The notes: a model not told the origin generated them from the letters alone. A DNA stretch of 64,000 nucleotides from an uncultured Clostridia bacterium (GCA_937915925.1 CALGGM010000088.1:1-64000), one strand, 5' to 3'. Shown: positions 42,624 through 51,066, numbered from the stretch's first letter. Made by a program: numbers and translations.

Positions 42624-43481
42624 ATGGAAAAGAAACAAGCGAACAACAAAAAGCCGGAGCTCGTACCGTGGATTCAGCGGCGCGGCGCGAAGCAGGTGCT
42701 GGTCGGCAGCATCCTGATCGGCGTCATGGTTCTTTTGAGCCTGATCTCGCTCGTCTATACGCCGTACAATCCGAACGCATCGTCCCTTTCCGAGCGCTCC
42801 CTGCCGCCGTTTTCCGAAAACCACGTGTTCGGCACCGACAACCTCGGTCGCGATATGTTAAGCCGGGTTATGAAGGGCGGCACGGTATCCTTGAGCATTG
42901 CGGCGCTTGCAATCGTCGGCACGACCTTCATCGGCGCCGTGCTGGGACTTTTGAGCGGCTATTACGGAGGTTGGGTCGACCATGTATTCAACATGATTGC
43001 GGAGATTCAGAACTCGATTCCGACCATGCTTCTCATCATCCTGTTCCTCGCGGTGCTCGGACCGAGCATCATTTCCGTCGCCGTCGTTTTAGCGTTTGCG
43101 GACTGGGTCGGCATCTTCCGCACCGTGCGTTCGAGAACGATGGTCGAAAAGAACAAGGACTACGTTGCGGCGTGCAAAACGATGGGCGCATCCGACGCGC
43201 GCATCATCTTCCGGCACCTGCTGCCGAACGTTATGACGACGATCATCGTCATGTCGACGCTGATCATCGGCACCGTCATCATCACCGAGGCAAACCTGAG
43301 CTACCTGGGCGTTGGCGTCGCAAGACCGAACCCGTCGTGGGGCCGCATGATCAGCGACGGCGAATCCTACATCGGCACCGCGCCGTGGATTTCGATCGTT
43401 CCCGCGATCTCGGTCATTATCTCGGTCATCGGCATCAACCTCGCGGGCGACGGTCTGCGCAAAATGAGCAAGATGGAGTGA
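42624..43481 (+). CDS. DppC/OppC-type ABC permease
   Basis: A 285-aa permease: N-terminal cytoplasmic tail, first helix 'VGSILIGVMVLLSLISLVYTPYNP', periplasmic-type 'HVFGTDNLGRDMLSRVMKG' and EAA loop 'KNKDYVAACKTMGASDARIIFRHLLPNV'. All match DppC. It begins 10 bp after dppB. AGAGGTGG precedes the ATG. Confidence 0.9.
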   Translation: MEKKQANNKKPELVPWIQRRGAKQVLVGSILIGVMVLLSLISLVYTPYNPNASSLSERSLPPFSENHVFGTDNLGRDMLSRVMKGGTVSLSIAALAIVGTTFIGAVLGLLSGYYGGWVDHVFNMIAEIQNSIPTMLLIILFLAVLGPSIISVAVVLAFADWVGIFRTVRSRTMVEKNKDYVAACKTMGASDARIIFRHLLPNVMTTIIVMSTLIIGTVIITEANLSYLGVGVARPNPSWGRMISDGESYIGTAPWISIVPAISVIISVIGINLAGDGLRKMSKME

Positions 43482-43486
43482 CGCCT

Positions 43487-43867
43487 ATGGTACGAAAGAT
43501 AGATCACATTGATATCCGCGTATCGGATCTCGAAGCAGCGGAACGGTTTTTCGCCACACTCGGCATGGAGGTGCTTCGCCGCATGCCTGCGCCGCGCAAC
43601 TCCCTTGAAATGAAGCTTCCGGGTGGCAATCAGGTCGTGTTTGAAATCCGCCTTGCAAAGGAAGGCGAGCCGCGCGGCATCGCGCACGTCGGCTTTGAGA
43701 TCGACTCCGCAGAGGACGTTGAGGCTTTGGAACAGGCGGGACTCCCGTTTTCCGGCAAAAACCGCTTTGTACCCGCAAGCGGCAGAACAGTCAGCAACTT
43801 TACCGACACGGACGGCGGCAAGTGGCAGCTGACGATTGCACAGAAGGAGGATGCGTCGAATGGCTGA
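43487..43867 (+). CDS. VOC/glyoxalase-family protein (copy 1)
   Basis: A 126-aa single-unit vicinal-oxygen-chelate protein ('IDHIDIRVSDLEAAERFFATLGMEV', 'GIAHVGFEID', 'NFTDTDGGKWQLT'). His near residue 7 and 68 and a Glu are potential metal ligands. VOC enzymes include epimerases, dioxygenases and lyases; in a catabolic operon an epimerase is plausible. It lies inside the transporter operon and overlaps the next gene by 8 bp. Confidence 0.75.
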   Translation: MVRKIDHIDIRVSDLEAAERFFATLGMEVLRRMPAPRNSLEMKLPGGNQVVFEIRLAKEGEPRGIAHVGFEIDSAEDVEALEQAGLPFSGKNRFVPASGRTVSNFTDTDGGKWQLTIAQKEDASNG

Positions 43868-44843
43868 TCAGAAACCCTTATTGGAACTCAAAAACGTCGT
43901 GACCCGATTCAAGACTGACGAAGGTCTGATTACAATCTTAGATCACGTGAATTTCTCGATCGGTCATGCCGAAACGGTCGGCGTCGTCGGCGAATCCGGC
44001 AGCGGCAAGAGCGTGACCGCACTCTCGGTCATGCGGCTGCTTCCGCGCCTGACCGGTCAGATCGCGGAGGGCGAAATTCTCTACGAGGGCAAAGATCTTG
44101 TGAAGCTTTCCGAAAAGGAGATGCAGGCAGTTCGCGGCAAGGACATCGCCATGATCTTCCAGGAGCCGATGACCTCGCTCGATCCGGTCTATACTGTCGG
44201 CTCGCAGATCATGGAGAGCATCATCCGCCATGAGCATCTCAGCAAGGTTAAGGCCAAGGAAAAGGCGATCGATCTGCTTCGGCAGGTCGGAATTCCCTCC
44301 CCAGAAAAGCGCGTGAACGACTATCCGCATCAGCTTTCCGGCGGCATGCGGCAGCGCGTCATGATCGCGATTGCGCTCTCGTGCAACCCGAAGCTTTTGA
44401 TCGCGGACGAACCGACGACCGCGCTTGACGTGACGATTCAGGCGCAGATTCTCGACATCATGCGCCGTCTCAAGAAGGAACGCGAAATGTCGATCTGGCT
44501 GGTCACGCACGACCTTTCCGTCATTGCGGAGATGTGCGACCGCGTGATCGTCATGTATGGCGGCAGAGTGTGCGAGATCGCGACAGCGGAACAGCTGTTC
44601 CGAAATCCGCAGCATCCGTACACGATCGGGCTCATGGGCTCCATCCCGCGCATGGACAGGGACGTCGACGTGCTCAACGTCATCCCCGGCGCCGTGCCGA
44701 ATTTCAAGCATCCGCCGACGGGCTGCCGCTTCCATCCGCGCTGCGACCGCGTGTGCGAGCAATGCAAGCAGGATGCGCCGCAGCTTGTTGAGATTGAGCC
44801 GGGACACTTTGTGGCATGCTACAACTGCCAAAAACAAGCGTAA
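43860..44843 (+). CDS. DppD/OppD-type ABC ATPase
   Basis: A 327-aa ATPase: Walker A 'GESGSGKS', Q-loop 'MIFQEPMTSLDPVYTVG', signature 'LSGGMRQR', Walker B 'LLIADEPTTALD', H-loop 'VTHD'. The C-terminal oligopeptide-type extension ends in a Cys motif ('GCRFHPRCDRVCEQC') that binds a [4Fe-4S] cluster in known relatives. It overlaps the VOC gene. Confidence 0.9.
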   Translation: MADQKPLLELKNVVTRFKTDEGLITILDHVNFSIGHAETVGVVGESGSGKSVTALSVMRLLPRLTGQIAEGEILYEGKDLVKLSEKEMQAVRGKDIAMIFQEPMTSLDPVYTVGSQIMESIIRHEHLSKVKAKEKAIDLLRQVGIPSPEKRVNDYPHQLSGGMRQRVMIAIALSCNPKLLIADEPTTALDVTIQAQILDIMRRLKKEREMSIWLVTHDLSVIAEMCDRVIVMYGGRVCEIATAEQLFRNPQHPYTIGLMGSIPRMDRDVDVLNVIPGAVPNFKHPPTGCRFHPRCDRVCEQCKQDAPQLVEIEPGHFVACYNCQKQA

Positions 44844-44856
44844 GGTGGATAAGCGT

Positions 44857-45888
44857 ATGACAAATCAAATCGATACAAACAGTCTGCTCCGCGTGGAGGA
44901 TTTGAAAACCTGGTTCCCCGCAAAGAACAACAGCCTTCTGCCGACGGAGAAGAAGTTCGTCAAGGCGGTCGACGGCGTGTCGTTCGAGCTGAAGCAGGGC
45001 GAAACGTTCGGGCTGGTCGGCGAGTCCGGCTGCGGCAAAACGACGATCGGCAAGACGATTCTGCGCCTGGAAAAGGCGACGGCGGGCAAGGTGCTGTTCG
45101 AGGGCAAGGACGTCTTTTCCCTGAACAGGCAGGAGCTCAAGGGCTTCCGTCAAAAGACACAGATGGTCTTTCAGGATCCGTATTCGTCGCTCGACCCGCG
45201 CATGACCGTCGAGAAGATCATTCAGGAAAACATGATCATCCACAAGGCGTACAGCAAGGAGGAGCGCGAAGCACGTACCGAAAAGCTGCTCGAGGACGTC
45301 GGTCTTGCCGGATTCCATGCAAGGCGATTCCCGCCGGAGCTTTCGGGCGGACAGCGTCAGCGCGTCTGCATCGCAAGAGCGCTTTCGCTGAATCCGAAGA
45401 TGGTCGTCTGCGACGAGCCGGTTTCCGCGCTCGATGTTTCGATCCAATCGCAGGTACTGAACCTTCTCATGGATCTCAAGAACAGCTACGGGCTTTCCTA
45501 TCTGTTCATCGCGCACGGCATGGCGGTCGTCAAGCATATTTCGGACCGCATCGGCGTTATGTACCTCGGCAAAATGATGGAGATCTCTCCGAAGTCCGAG
45601 CTGTATGCGCAGCCGCTGCATCCGTATACGCAGGCGCTGCTGTCGTCGATCCCGATCCCTGAGCCCGGTCTGAAGCGCGAGCGCATCATCCTGAAGGGCG
45701 ACGTGCCTTCGCCGCTCAATCCGCCGACAGGCTGCCGCTTCCATACGCGCTGCAAATTCGCGCGGCCGGAATGCAGGGAATGCGAACCGTGTCTCCGGGA
45801 GATCGCAAAGGACCATTTTGTGGCGTGCCATCTCTATGACGACGCGCCGGAAGTCAAAAAAACGGAACAGGAGGAAAACAAGGAATGA
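44857..45888 (+). CDS. DppF/OppF-type ABC ATPase
   Basis: A 343-aa ATPase: 'GESGCGKTT', 'MVFQDPYSSLDPRMTV', 'LSGGQRQRVCIARALS', 'MVVCDEPVSALD', 'FIAHGMAV' (His retained, normal Asp replaced by Gly). The C-terminal Cys motif 'GCRFHTRCKFARPEC' is present. It completes a five-gene Dpp-type importer. Its stop overlaps the next VOC gene (ATGA). Confidence 0.9.
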   Translation: MTNQIDTNSLLRVEDLKTWFPAKNNSLLPTEKKFVKAVDGVSFELKQGETFGLVGESGCGKTTIGKTILRLEKATAGKVLFEGKDVFSLNRQELKGFRQKTQMVFQDPYSSLDPRMTVEKIIQENMIIHKAYSKEEREARTEKLLEDVGLAGFHARRFPPELSGGQRQRVCIARALSLNPKMVVCDEPVSALDVSIQSQVLNLLMDLKNSYGLSYLFIAHGMAVVKHISDRIGVMYLGKMMEISPKSELYAQPLHPYTQALLSSIPIPEPGLKRERIILKGDVPSPLNPPTGCRFHTRCKFARPECRECEPCLREIAKDHFVACHLYDDAPEVKKTEQEENKE

Positions 45889-46241
45889 TTACGGGAATTG
45901 ATCATATCGAATTCTGCGTCGGCAACATCGAAGAGGTCGCCGCGTACTTTGCCAAGATGGGCTTTACCGAGGTTGCCCGCACGGATCACCACGGCGGCGC
46001 GATCGTCATGAAAATGCCCGGCGAACAGGGCACGCTGTTTGAATTTCACGTCGGCAAGGACATCGAAGCACCGGGACTCAATCACATCGCATTCAAGGTC
46101 GACGATATGCAAAAGACCTACGAAACGTTCACCGCAAACGGCGTACCGTTTGTCGCGCCGCCGAAGTTCAGCGAACGCAAGCAGCAAAATATGGCAAATT
46201 CACGCTGTCCGGCACATATGCGGTATCAGTTTGTCGATTGA
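45885..46241 (+). CDS. VOC/glyoxalase-family protein (copy 2)
   Basis: A 118-aa VOC protein ('IDHIEFCVGNIEEVAAYFAKMGFTEV', 'GLNHIAFKVDDMQKTY'). It is more similar in layout than in sequence to the copy at 43487. The last 25 residues ('FSERKQQNMANSRCPAHMRYQFVD') do not look like a normal VOC end; a small frameshift near 46190 may have changed them. Confidence 0.65.
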   Translation: MITGIDHIEFCVGNIEEVAAYFAKMGFTEVARTDHHGGAIVMKMPGEQGTLFEFHVGKDIEAPGLNHIAFKVDDMQKTYETFTANGVPFVAPPKFSERKQQNMANSRCPAHMRYQFVD

Positions 46242-46252
46242 TCAAAGCGACC

Positions 46253-46274
46253 GTCAACCCCGATCGGGGTTGAC
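46253..46274 (+). promoter_or_regulatory. 22-bp perfect palindrome before leuC-like gene
   Basis: GTCAACCCC (46253-46261) and GGGGTTGAC (46266-46274) around GATC, 20 bp before the hydratase start. It could be an operator or an mRNA hairpin that tunes the downstream half of the operon. Confidence 0.5.
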
Positions 46275-46294
46275 AGAAAAGACAGGTGACAGAA

Positions 46295-47563
46295 ATGGGA
46301 AAAACTATGGCGGAAAAGCTGCTCGCACGCAGCAGCGGACGTGAAGTTCGTGCAGGGGAGATCGTCTCCGCACGCGCCGACCGCATTTTGATCAACGACT
46401 ACGTAGGCGACCTGGTATTTTCAAAGCTCAAAGCACTCGGCGTAGACCGGCTCGCTTTCGATCCGGAGCGCATCATGCTGGTAACCGATCACAATCTGCC
46501 CGCTTTCACCGTCGACGCGGCGGATAAGCTCGTGCGGTTTCGCGACTACGCAAAGCAGTACGGCATCACGCACACGACCAAACTCGGCATGCACGGCATC
46601 GGACATCAGATGATGGTTGAGGGCTTTGTACATCCGTTGGAGCTTGCGGTCGGCACGGACTCGCACGGCACAATGTACGGCGGCGTCGGCGCGTTCGCCT
46701 GCGGCATCACAACGACCGACGCGGTGTCCCTTCTTGCGCTTGGGGAGATGTGGATGAAGATCCCGGAAACGGTGCAGATCCGTCTTACGAGAGCCCTGCA
46801 AAGGGGTGTGACCGCAAAGGATGTGAGCCTGAATCTCTTACGCCTCTTTCCTGAGGAAACCTATACCTATCGCGCGGTCGAGCTTGTAGGGGACGGCGCG
46901 GATCGGCTGAGCGTGGATTCCCGCCTCGTTATTGCGAACATGATGGCGGAGGGCGGCGTCAAGACGGCGCTGTTCGAATCGGACGAAAAGACGTACGCCG
47001 CGTGCGGGTGTGAACCCGGGGAACGTCTGCGCTCGGACTTCGACGCCACGTTTGCCGAAACCGCGGAGCTGTCGCTTGACACGCTTGTACCGATGCTGTC
47101 CTGCCCGAACTCGCCGGCGAACGCAAAGCCTGTTTCGGAGGTCGCGCCGATTCCGGTCGATCAGGTCTTTATCGGCTCGTGCACCAACGGGAGATTGGAG
47201 GATCTCCGGCAGGCAGCGGAGGTGCTGAAGGGCAGAACCGTTGCAAAAAACACGCGGCTTCTGGTCACGCCAGCAAGTCAGAAGATCCTGCTGCAGGCGA
47301 CCAAAGAAGGCGTCATAGAGACGCTGCTCGAAGCCGGCGCGGCGATCCTGCCGCCGAGCTGCGCCTCCTGCGCAGGGCACGGACCGGGGCTGATCGGCAA
47401 GGGCGAGGTGTGCGTCAGCACGACCAACCGCAACTTTAAAGGCCGCATGGGCAGCAGCGAAGCGAGCGTGTATCTCGGCTCCGCGTATACCGCTGCGGCG
47501 TGCGCGGTCGCCGGACACGTTGCGGATCCCAGAGAATTCTTACAGGGAGCGGTGAGCGTATGA
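46295..47563 (+). CDS. LeuC/aconitase-family hydratase large subunit
   Basis: A 422-aa [4Fe-4S] hydro-lyase of the 3-isopropylmalate dehydratase/homoaconitase large-subunit group. Cluster ligands are Cys in 'FIGSCTNGRLEDL' and the pair in 'PPSCASCAGHGPG'. 'GTDSHGTMYGGVGAFACGITTTDA' is the substrate and cluster region. It should interconvert a hydroxy-acid by dehydration and rehydration. No leucine genes are nearby, so another C5-C7 tricarboxylate or dicarboxylate is likely. Start ATG 46295 after AGGTGA; 46307 is an alternative. Confidence 0.85.
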   Translation: MGKTMAEKLLARSSGREVRAGEIVSARADRILINDYVGDLVFSKLKALGVDRLAFDPERIMLVTDHNLPAFTVDAADKLVRFRDYAKQYGITHTTKLGMHGIGHQMMVEGFVHPLELAVGTDSHGTMYGGVGAFACGITTTDAVSLLALGEMWMKIPETVQIRLTRALQRGVTAKDVSLNLLRLFPEETYTYRAVELVGDGADRLSVDSRLVIANMMAEGGVKTALFESDEKTYAACGCEPGERLRSDFDATFAETAELSLDTLVPMLSCPNSPANAKPVSEVAPIPVDQVFIGSCTNGRLEDLRQAAEVLKGRTVAKNTRLLVTPASQKILLQATKEGVIETLLEAGAAILPPSCASCAGHGPGLIGKGEVCVSTTNRNFKGRMGSSEASVYLGSAYTAAACAVAGHVADPREFLQGAVSV

Positions 47564-48093
47564 GTGAACGAATTGAAGGCAAAAGCTGGATCTGCGGCGA
47601 CTCGGTCACTGTCTATCAGGTACTTGCCGAATCGCACTGGACAATGAAGCAGATGGACGCCGAGGAAATGAGCCATTGGGTCTTTGACGAACTGGAGCTG
47701 CGCGCAACCGGCAAAAAGGACGGCTTTCGCAATCTCGGCTACGATATCGTCATCGCGGGCAAGTGCTTCGGCTGCGGCAGCAAGAGCGTCGAGCATCCGA
47801 TGGCGGCGCTGAAAGCTGCGGGCGTCAAGCTGATCATCGCGGAATCGACCTCCCGATACAGCTATCGCAACGCGATCAATCTTGCGCTGCCGGTGCTGCT
47901 CTGCCCGGACATTACAAAGAAGGTACATCCTGACGACGTGCTTTCCGTTGACATCTTAGAGGGCAATATCAAGAATCTAACGACCGGCGAGGAATGGTCG
48001 GCAACCGGCCTCGGCCCGTTTGCGGGCAAAATCATCAGCGCCGGCGGCATGACGGAAATGATCAGACAAAGGAGAAAAGAATATGGGCTGTGA
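47560..48093 (+). CDS. LeuD/aconitase-family hydratase small subunit
   Basis: A 177-aa swivelling subunit partner of the preceding gene, overlapping its stop (ATGA). 'DIVIAGKCFGCGSKSVEHPMAALKAAGVKLIIAESTSRYSYRNAINLALPVL' carries the conserved GxGSSREH-like loop; here it reads GCGSKSVEH, with Arg replaced by Val-type change, which may alter the carboxylate binding. It supports a non-leucine substrate. Confidence 0.85.
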   Translation: MSERIEGKSWICGDSVTVYQVLAESHWTMKQMDAEEMSHWVFDELELRATGKKDGFRNLGYDIVIAGKCFGCGSKSVEHPMAALKAAGVKLIIAESTSRYSYRNAINLALPVLLCPDITKKVHPDDVLSVDILEGNIKNLTTGEEWSATGLGPFAGKIISAGGMTEMIRQRRKEYGL

Positions 48094-48781
48094 CATCGGC
48101 AATCGAATTATCATGAATTTTGAGCGCACGCCGCGCGAGCTGGTCGAGGCGTACGACGGCATTCCGTCCAGCAACATCGGCGACATGATGAACCGTCTTT
48201 ACTGTATGCGTTCCTATCTGAACCGCATCGGTCGGCACGACATCCACATGCACGGCACGGCGTTCACGGTCAAAGTACCGGACGGCGATAATGTATTTTT
48301 GCACAAAGCGCTCGATCTGGCGCAGCCCGGCGACGTCATCATCGTCGACGGCAACGGCTGCACCTCGCGGTCGCTCTGCGGCGAAATCATGTTCACCTAT
48401 GCGCAGCAGCGCGGCATCGCGGGGCTCGTGGTGGACGGCGCGATCCGCGACAGCGACGCGCTCGATCATCTGGAACTGCCGGTGTACGCGGCGGCGATCA
48501 CCCCGCAGGGACCGTACAAGAACGGACCGGGCGAGATCAACGTGCCGGTCAGCTGCGGCGGACAGGTTGTGTTCCCCGGCGATCTCATCGTCGGCGACGC
48601 GGACGGCGTATGCGTCATCCGCAGGGACGACGCCGAGATGATCCTGAAGCTCGTTCGGGAGAAGTTCGACGGCGAGCAGGTCACCCTGGAGAACTACCGC
48701 AAGGGTATTCTCGATCGGGAGAAGCACAGCGCGACGTACGACGCGATTCTCAATAAGCTCAATACGACCATCCGCGAATAA
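48083..48781 (+). CDS. RraA-family aldolase/decarboxylase (copy 2)
   Basis: A 232-aa RraA-family protein: 'GIPSSNIGDMMNRLYCM', 'DVIIVDGNGCTSRSLCGEIMFTYAQQRGIAGLVVDGAIRDSDAL' with the catalytic R-D pair. It differs from copy 1 at 38122, so the cluster has two enzymes for retro-aldol or decarboxylation steps. It overlaps the small hydratase subunit gene by 11 bp with AAAGGAG in front. Confidence 0.85.
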   Translation: MGCDIGNRIIMNFERTPRELVEAYDGIPSSNIGDMMNRLYCMRSYLNRIGRHDIHMHGTAFTVKVPDGDNVFLHKALDLAQPGDVIIVDGNGCTSRSLCGEIMFTYAQQRGIAGLVVDGAIRDSDALDHLELPVYAAAITPQGPYKNGPGEINVPVSCGGQVVFPGDLIVGDADGVCVIRRDDAEMILKLVREKFDGEQVTLENYRKGILDREKHSATYDAILNKLNTTIRE

Positions 48782-48829
48782 ACCGGAGCGAAAGGCAGGG
48801 CGGTACGTCTCTGCCTTTCTTCTTGAATC

Positions 48830-49828
48830 ATGACAGAAACACAAAACAGAAACAAACAGGTGCGAAAAATCGCGGTATTCGGGGACTTCCTCGGCGAACA
48901 GGAACGCCGGAAAATCGAAACGACCGTTGCTCCGCACGGGTTTTCCGTGCAGTATCACGCAAGGAATACGCCGCCCGAAGGTTTGATCGACGATTGCGAG
49001 ATCGTATACGGCTCGATCGGGCCGGACGCGGTTCGTGCGGCGAAAAGCGCCCGCTGGATCTGCGCTGCCCGCGCCGGCGTCAATACGCTGTGCGATGAGT
49101 CCCTCTATCGGAATCCGGATTGCATCCTATCCAATTCCTGCGGCGCGTACGGCGTCACGGTTGCGGAGCACACCGTCATGCTGCTGCTGATGCTTCTGCG
49201 GCGGCAGCCGGAAAACGACACCGCCCTCCGCGCGGGCGGCTGGAAGCCGGAAAAGAAACAGATTATGACGGTATCCGGCAGCCGGATCACCGTGCTCGGG
49301 ACGGGCGATCTCGGCAGCTGCTTTGCAGAGCGGATCCGTGCGTTCCATCCGAAAAAGCTGCTCGGCGTCCGCAAAAATCCGGAAAAACAAAATCCGCTGT
49401 TCGATGAAATCTGCGGAATTTCCGAGCTCGAACAAGTTCTGCCGGAGACGGATATCCTCGTGATGTGCCTCCCGGACACCAAAGAAACGGCCGGACTGAT
49501 GTCCGCCGAGCGGATCGCGCTGCTTCCGAAGGAGAGCTGTCTCATCAACGTCGGTCGCGGCACCGCTGTGGACCAGTCCGCTCTTTTGAGCGCACTGTCT
49601 TCAGGGCGGCTCAACGGCGCAGCGCTGGATGTCGTCGATCCGGAACCGCCCGCGTCGGATGATCCGGTTCGGCACACCGACAGCCTGATCCTCACGCCGC
49701 ACGTCGCAGGAAACACCAATAATCGCCTTTCGATAGACAACCTGATCGATCTATTCTGCGCCGAGTTCGAGCGCTACGTTTCCGGCAAACCGCTTCTGCA
49801 TCGGATCGACCGCAAAAGAGGGTACTGA
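48830..49828 (+). CDS. D-isomer 2-hydroxyacid dehydrogenase
   Basis: A 332-aa NAD-dependent dehydrogenase. Rossmann motif 'ITVLGTGDLGSCFAERIRAF' (about residue 150), 'LINVGRGTAVDQSALLSALSSGRLNGAALDVVDPEPP' with catalytic Arg/Glu region, and 'LILTPHVAG' with the catalytic His. It interconverts a 2-oxo acid and the D-2-hydroxy acid. It is 48 bp after the second RraA gene and ends the catabolic operon. Confidence 0.85.
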   Translation: MTETQNRNKQVRKIAVFGDFLGEQERRKIETTVAPHGFSVQYHARNTPPEGLIDDCEIVYGSIGPDAVRAAKSARWICAARAGVNTLCDESLYRNPDCILSNSCGAYGVTVAEHTVMLLLMLLRRQPENDTALRAGGWKPEKKQIMTVSGSRITVLGTGDLGSCFAERIRAFHPKKLLGVRKNPEKQNPLFDEICGISELEQVLPETDILVMCLPDTKETAGLMSAERIALLPKESCLINVGRGTAVDQSALLSALSSGRLNGAALDVVDPEPPASDDPVRHTDSLILTPHVAGNTNNRLSIDNLIDLFCAEFERYVSGKPLLHRIDRKRGY

Positions 49829-49900
49829 CGCCATATTTGAATGCGGGAAAACAGACAAAACGCGGAGGGTATACGCGTGTAATCCCGTGATTTCCGGACA

Positions 49901-50005
49901 GATTGAACCAAAAGAAAAACGCCGAAAACCCGGGCATTCTGCCGCTTATCGCAAAACTGCCTGGATTTTCGGCAGTTTTGCGCTTTATAGCCGACCTGCC
50001 GTCAC
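49901..50005. repeat. Dispersed hairpin repeat, copy 2
   Basis: Begins GATTGAACCAAAAGAAAAAC and contains a hairpin GCAAAACTGCC...GGCAGTTTTGC (about 49951-49980). Related to 35826 and 50836. It probably ends the catabolic operon. Confidence 0.6.
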
Positions 50006-50032
50006 TTAAGGGGAACGTTATCTTTCGACGGG

Positions 50033-50251
50033 TCAGACGCCGGAAGGCCAATCCGCGCTGCCGGAGAGGGCGTCGTAGGTATCAGTCACCACGACCGTGT
50101 CCGCGTCGACGCGCCGCATGACAAACCGCATATGGTTCTCCGGGATGGCGACGCAGCCGCCGGTATACAGCTTGACCGGACCGAAGCAGTGCAGAAAGAT
50201 CGCGGAGCCGAGACCCGGCGTGCCTTCTTCGTTGTAACTGATGTTCAGACA
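50033..50251 (-). pseudogene. L,D-transpeptidase (YkuD) C-terminal fragment
   Basis: Seventy-two codons including 'GSAIFLHCFGPVKLYTGGCVAIPE': the catalytic HxxxxxxxxxGC segment of YkuD-type L,D-transpeptidases with its Cys. The N-terminal half is missing. Its upstream end runs into the 101-aa frame at 50245, in another frame; the two may have been one gene. Confidence 0.65.
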
Positions 50252-50550
50252 GTACCGGTAATGAACTCTGAACGAGGGAAAACTTTAACGATACCGTCAA
50301 CTTTTAAAGAAATCATCTCGTCCTGAAGCGGTTGAGTTACGGCTTCTTGTGTCGCTAAGGGTATTGCTGTATTCACAGGACTATTCTTTTTCTCGGGAAG
50401 AATCCTTTCCCCTAATTTATCAATCGGTATATCGTTTTTCTTCCCGCAGACAAGAATTGTTACAACTGTGCCGATAACTGCCAAAATAACAGCAGTAGCA
50501 GCCACCACTTTTTTATGCTTCTTCAGCCATATCTTCAATCCTTCAAACAT
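50245..50550 (-). CDS. Single-pass membrane protein, 101 aa
   Basis: A 101-aa protein with a basic N-terminus (LKIWLKKHKKVV), one membrane helix (about residues 17-37) and a short extracellular part. A good ribosome site (GGAGAGG) precedes the ATG. It abuts the L,D-transpeptidase fragment, so it may be the membrane anchor of a now-broken cell-wall enzyme. Confidence 0.45.
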   Translation of the reverse strand: MFEGLKIWLKKHKKVVAATAVILAVIGTVVTILVCGKKNDIPIDKLGERILPEKKNSPVNTAIPLATQEAVTQPLQDEMISLKVDGIVKVFPRSEFITGTV

Positions 50551-50677
50551 TCTTTACCTCTCCTTCTTTGCTATTTAGTCCAATAATAGCTAAAACTGCA
50601 GCGCTTAATGCTACTCCGCAACCAACCAACAGCATAGGCCAAACATCGGATATCGATTCAGTGGTTTGCCAGCTTCC
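50543..50677 (-). pseudogene. C-terminal membrane anchor of a lost surface protein
   Basis: Forty-four codons: 'SISDVWPMLLVGCGVALSAA' then a polar tail. It resembles the C-terminal helix of cell-wall-sorted surface proteins but lacks a clear LPxTG. No start or upstream part remains. Confidence 0.4.
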
Positions 50678-50835
50678 CCTCCGTGAAGGTGCTGGTCCGT
50701 TCATATAAAAGGTAAGGATGAAAAGTTTTCACCGGCTCTGTGATATTCTTACAGTTATACTGGAACGTTGGAATTGACAACATTTTTGACAACACTCTGA
50801 TCATCAACGAGTGCATTTCTCTGTTTTTTTGAACT

Positions 50836-50935
50836 GATTGAACCAAATGAAAAACGCCGAAAACCCAGATGTTTAGGCGTTTTTTGCGTATTTACCGCGT
50901 TTTTCGGCATTTGCAGTTTTGCCCTTCATACCCGA
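50836..50935. repeat. Dispersed hairpin repeat, copy 3
   Basis: Begins GATTGAACCAAATGAAAAAC, contains AACGCC...GGCGTT with a T-tract and ends at 'GCAGTTTTGCCCTTCATACC'. It runs directly into the tRNA-end remnant. Confidence 0.6.
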
Positions 50936-50941
50936 CCTGTC

Positions 50942-51066
50942 ATCCGTTCGAATCGGATCGCCGCTACCAGAAAAATGTCCGAGAAATCGGGCTTTTTTCA
51001 TGCCTTGCTTATGCGCATTTCTCCAAAATTTGTGCTCATTTCGGGTTTTGACCCCATTTTGACCCC
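50942..51066 (+). other. tRNA 3'-end remnant, attachment-site-like
   Basis: 50942-50969 is a perfect tRNA T-arm (ATCCG-TTCGAAT-CGGAT) plus acceptor strand CGCCGCT, A and CCA. No D-arm or anticodon arm lies upstream, so it is only the 3' end, as left by integrases that use tRNA genes. A hairpin (CCGA/TCGG with T-tract) and TTTTGACCCCATTTTGACCCC follow. The region at 9640-9780 has the same order. Confidence 0.6.

Noticed and set aside
50942..50969. Complete tRNA gene
   Set aside because: Only the T-arm and acceptor 3' strand are present; no matching AGCGGCG 5' strand, D-arm or anticodon arm lies upstream.
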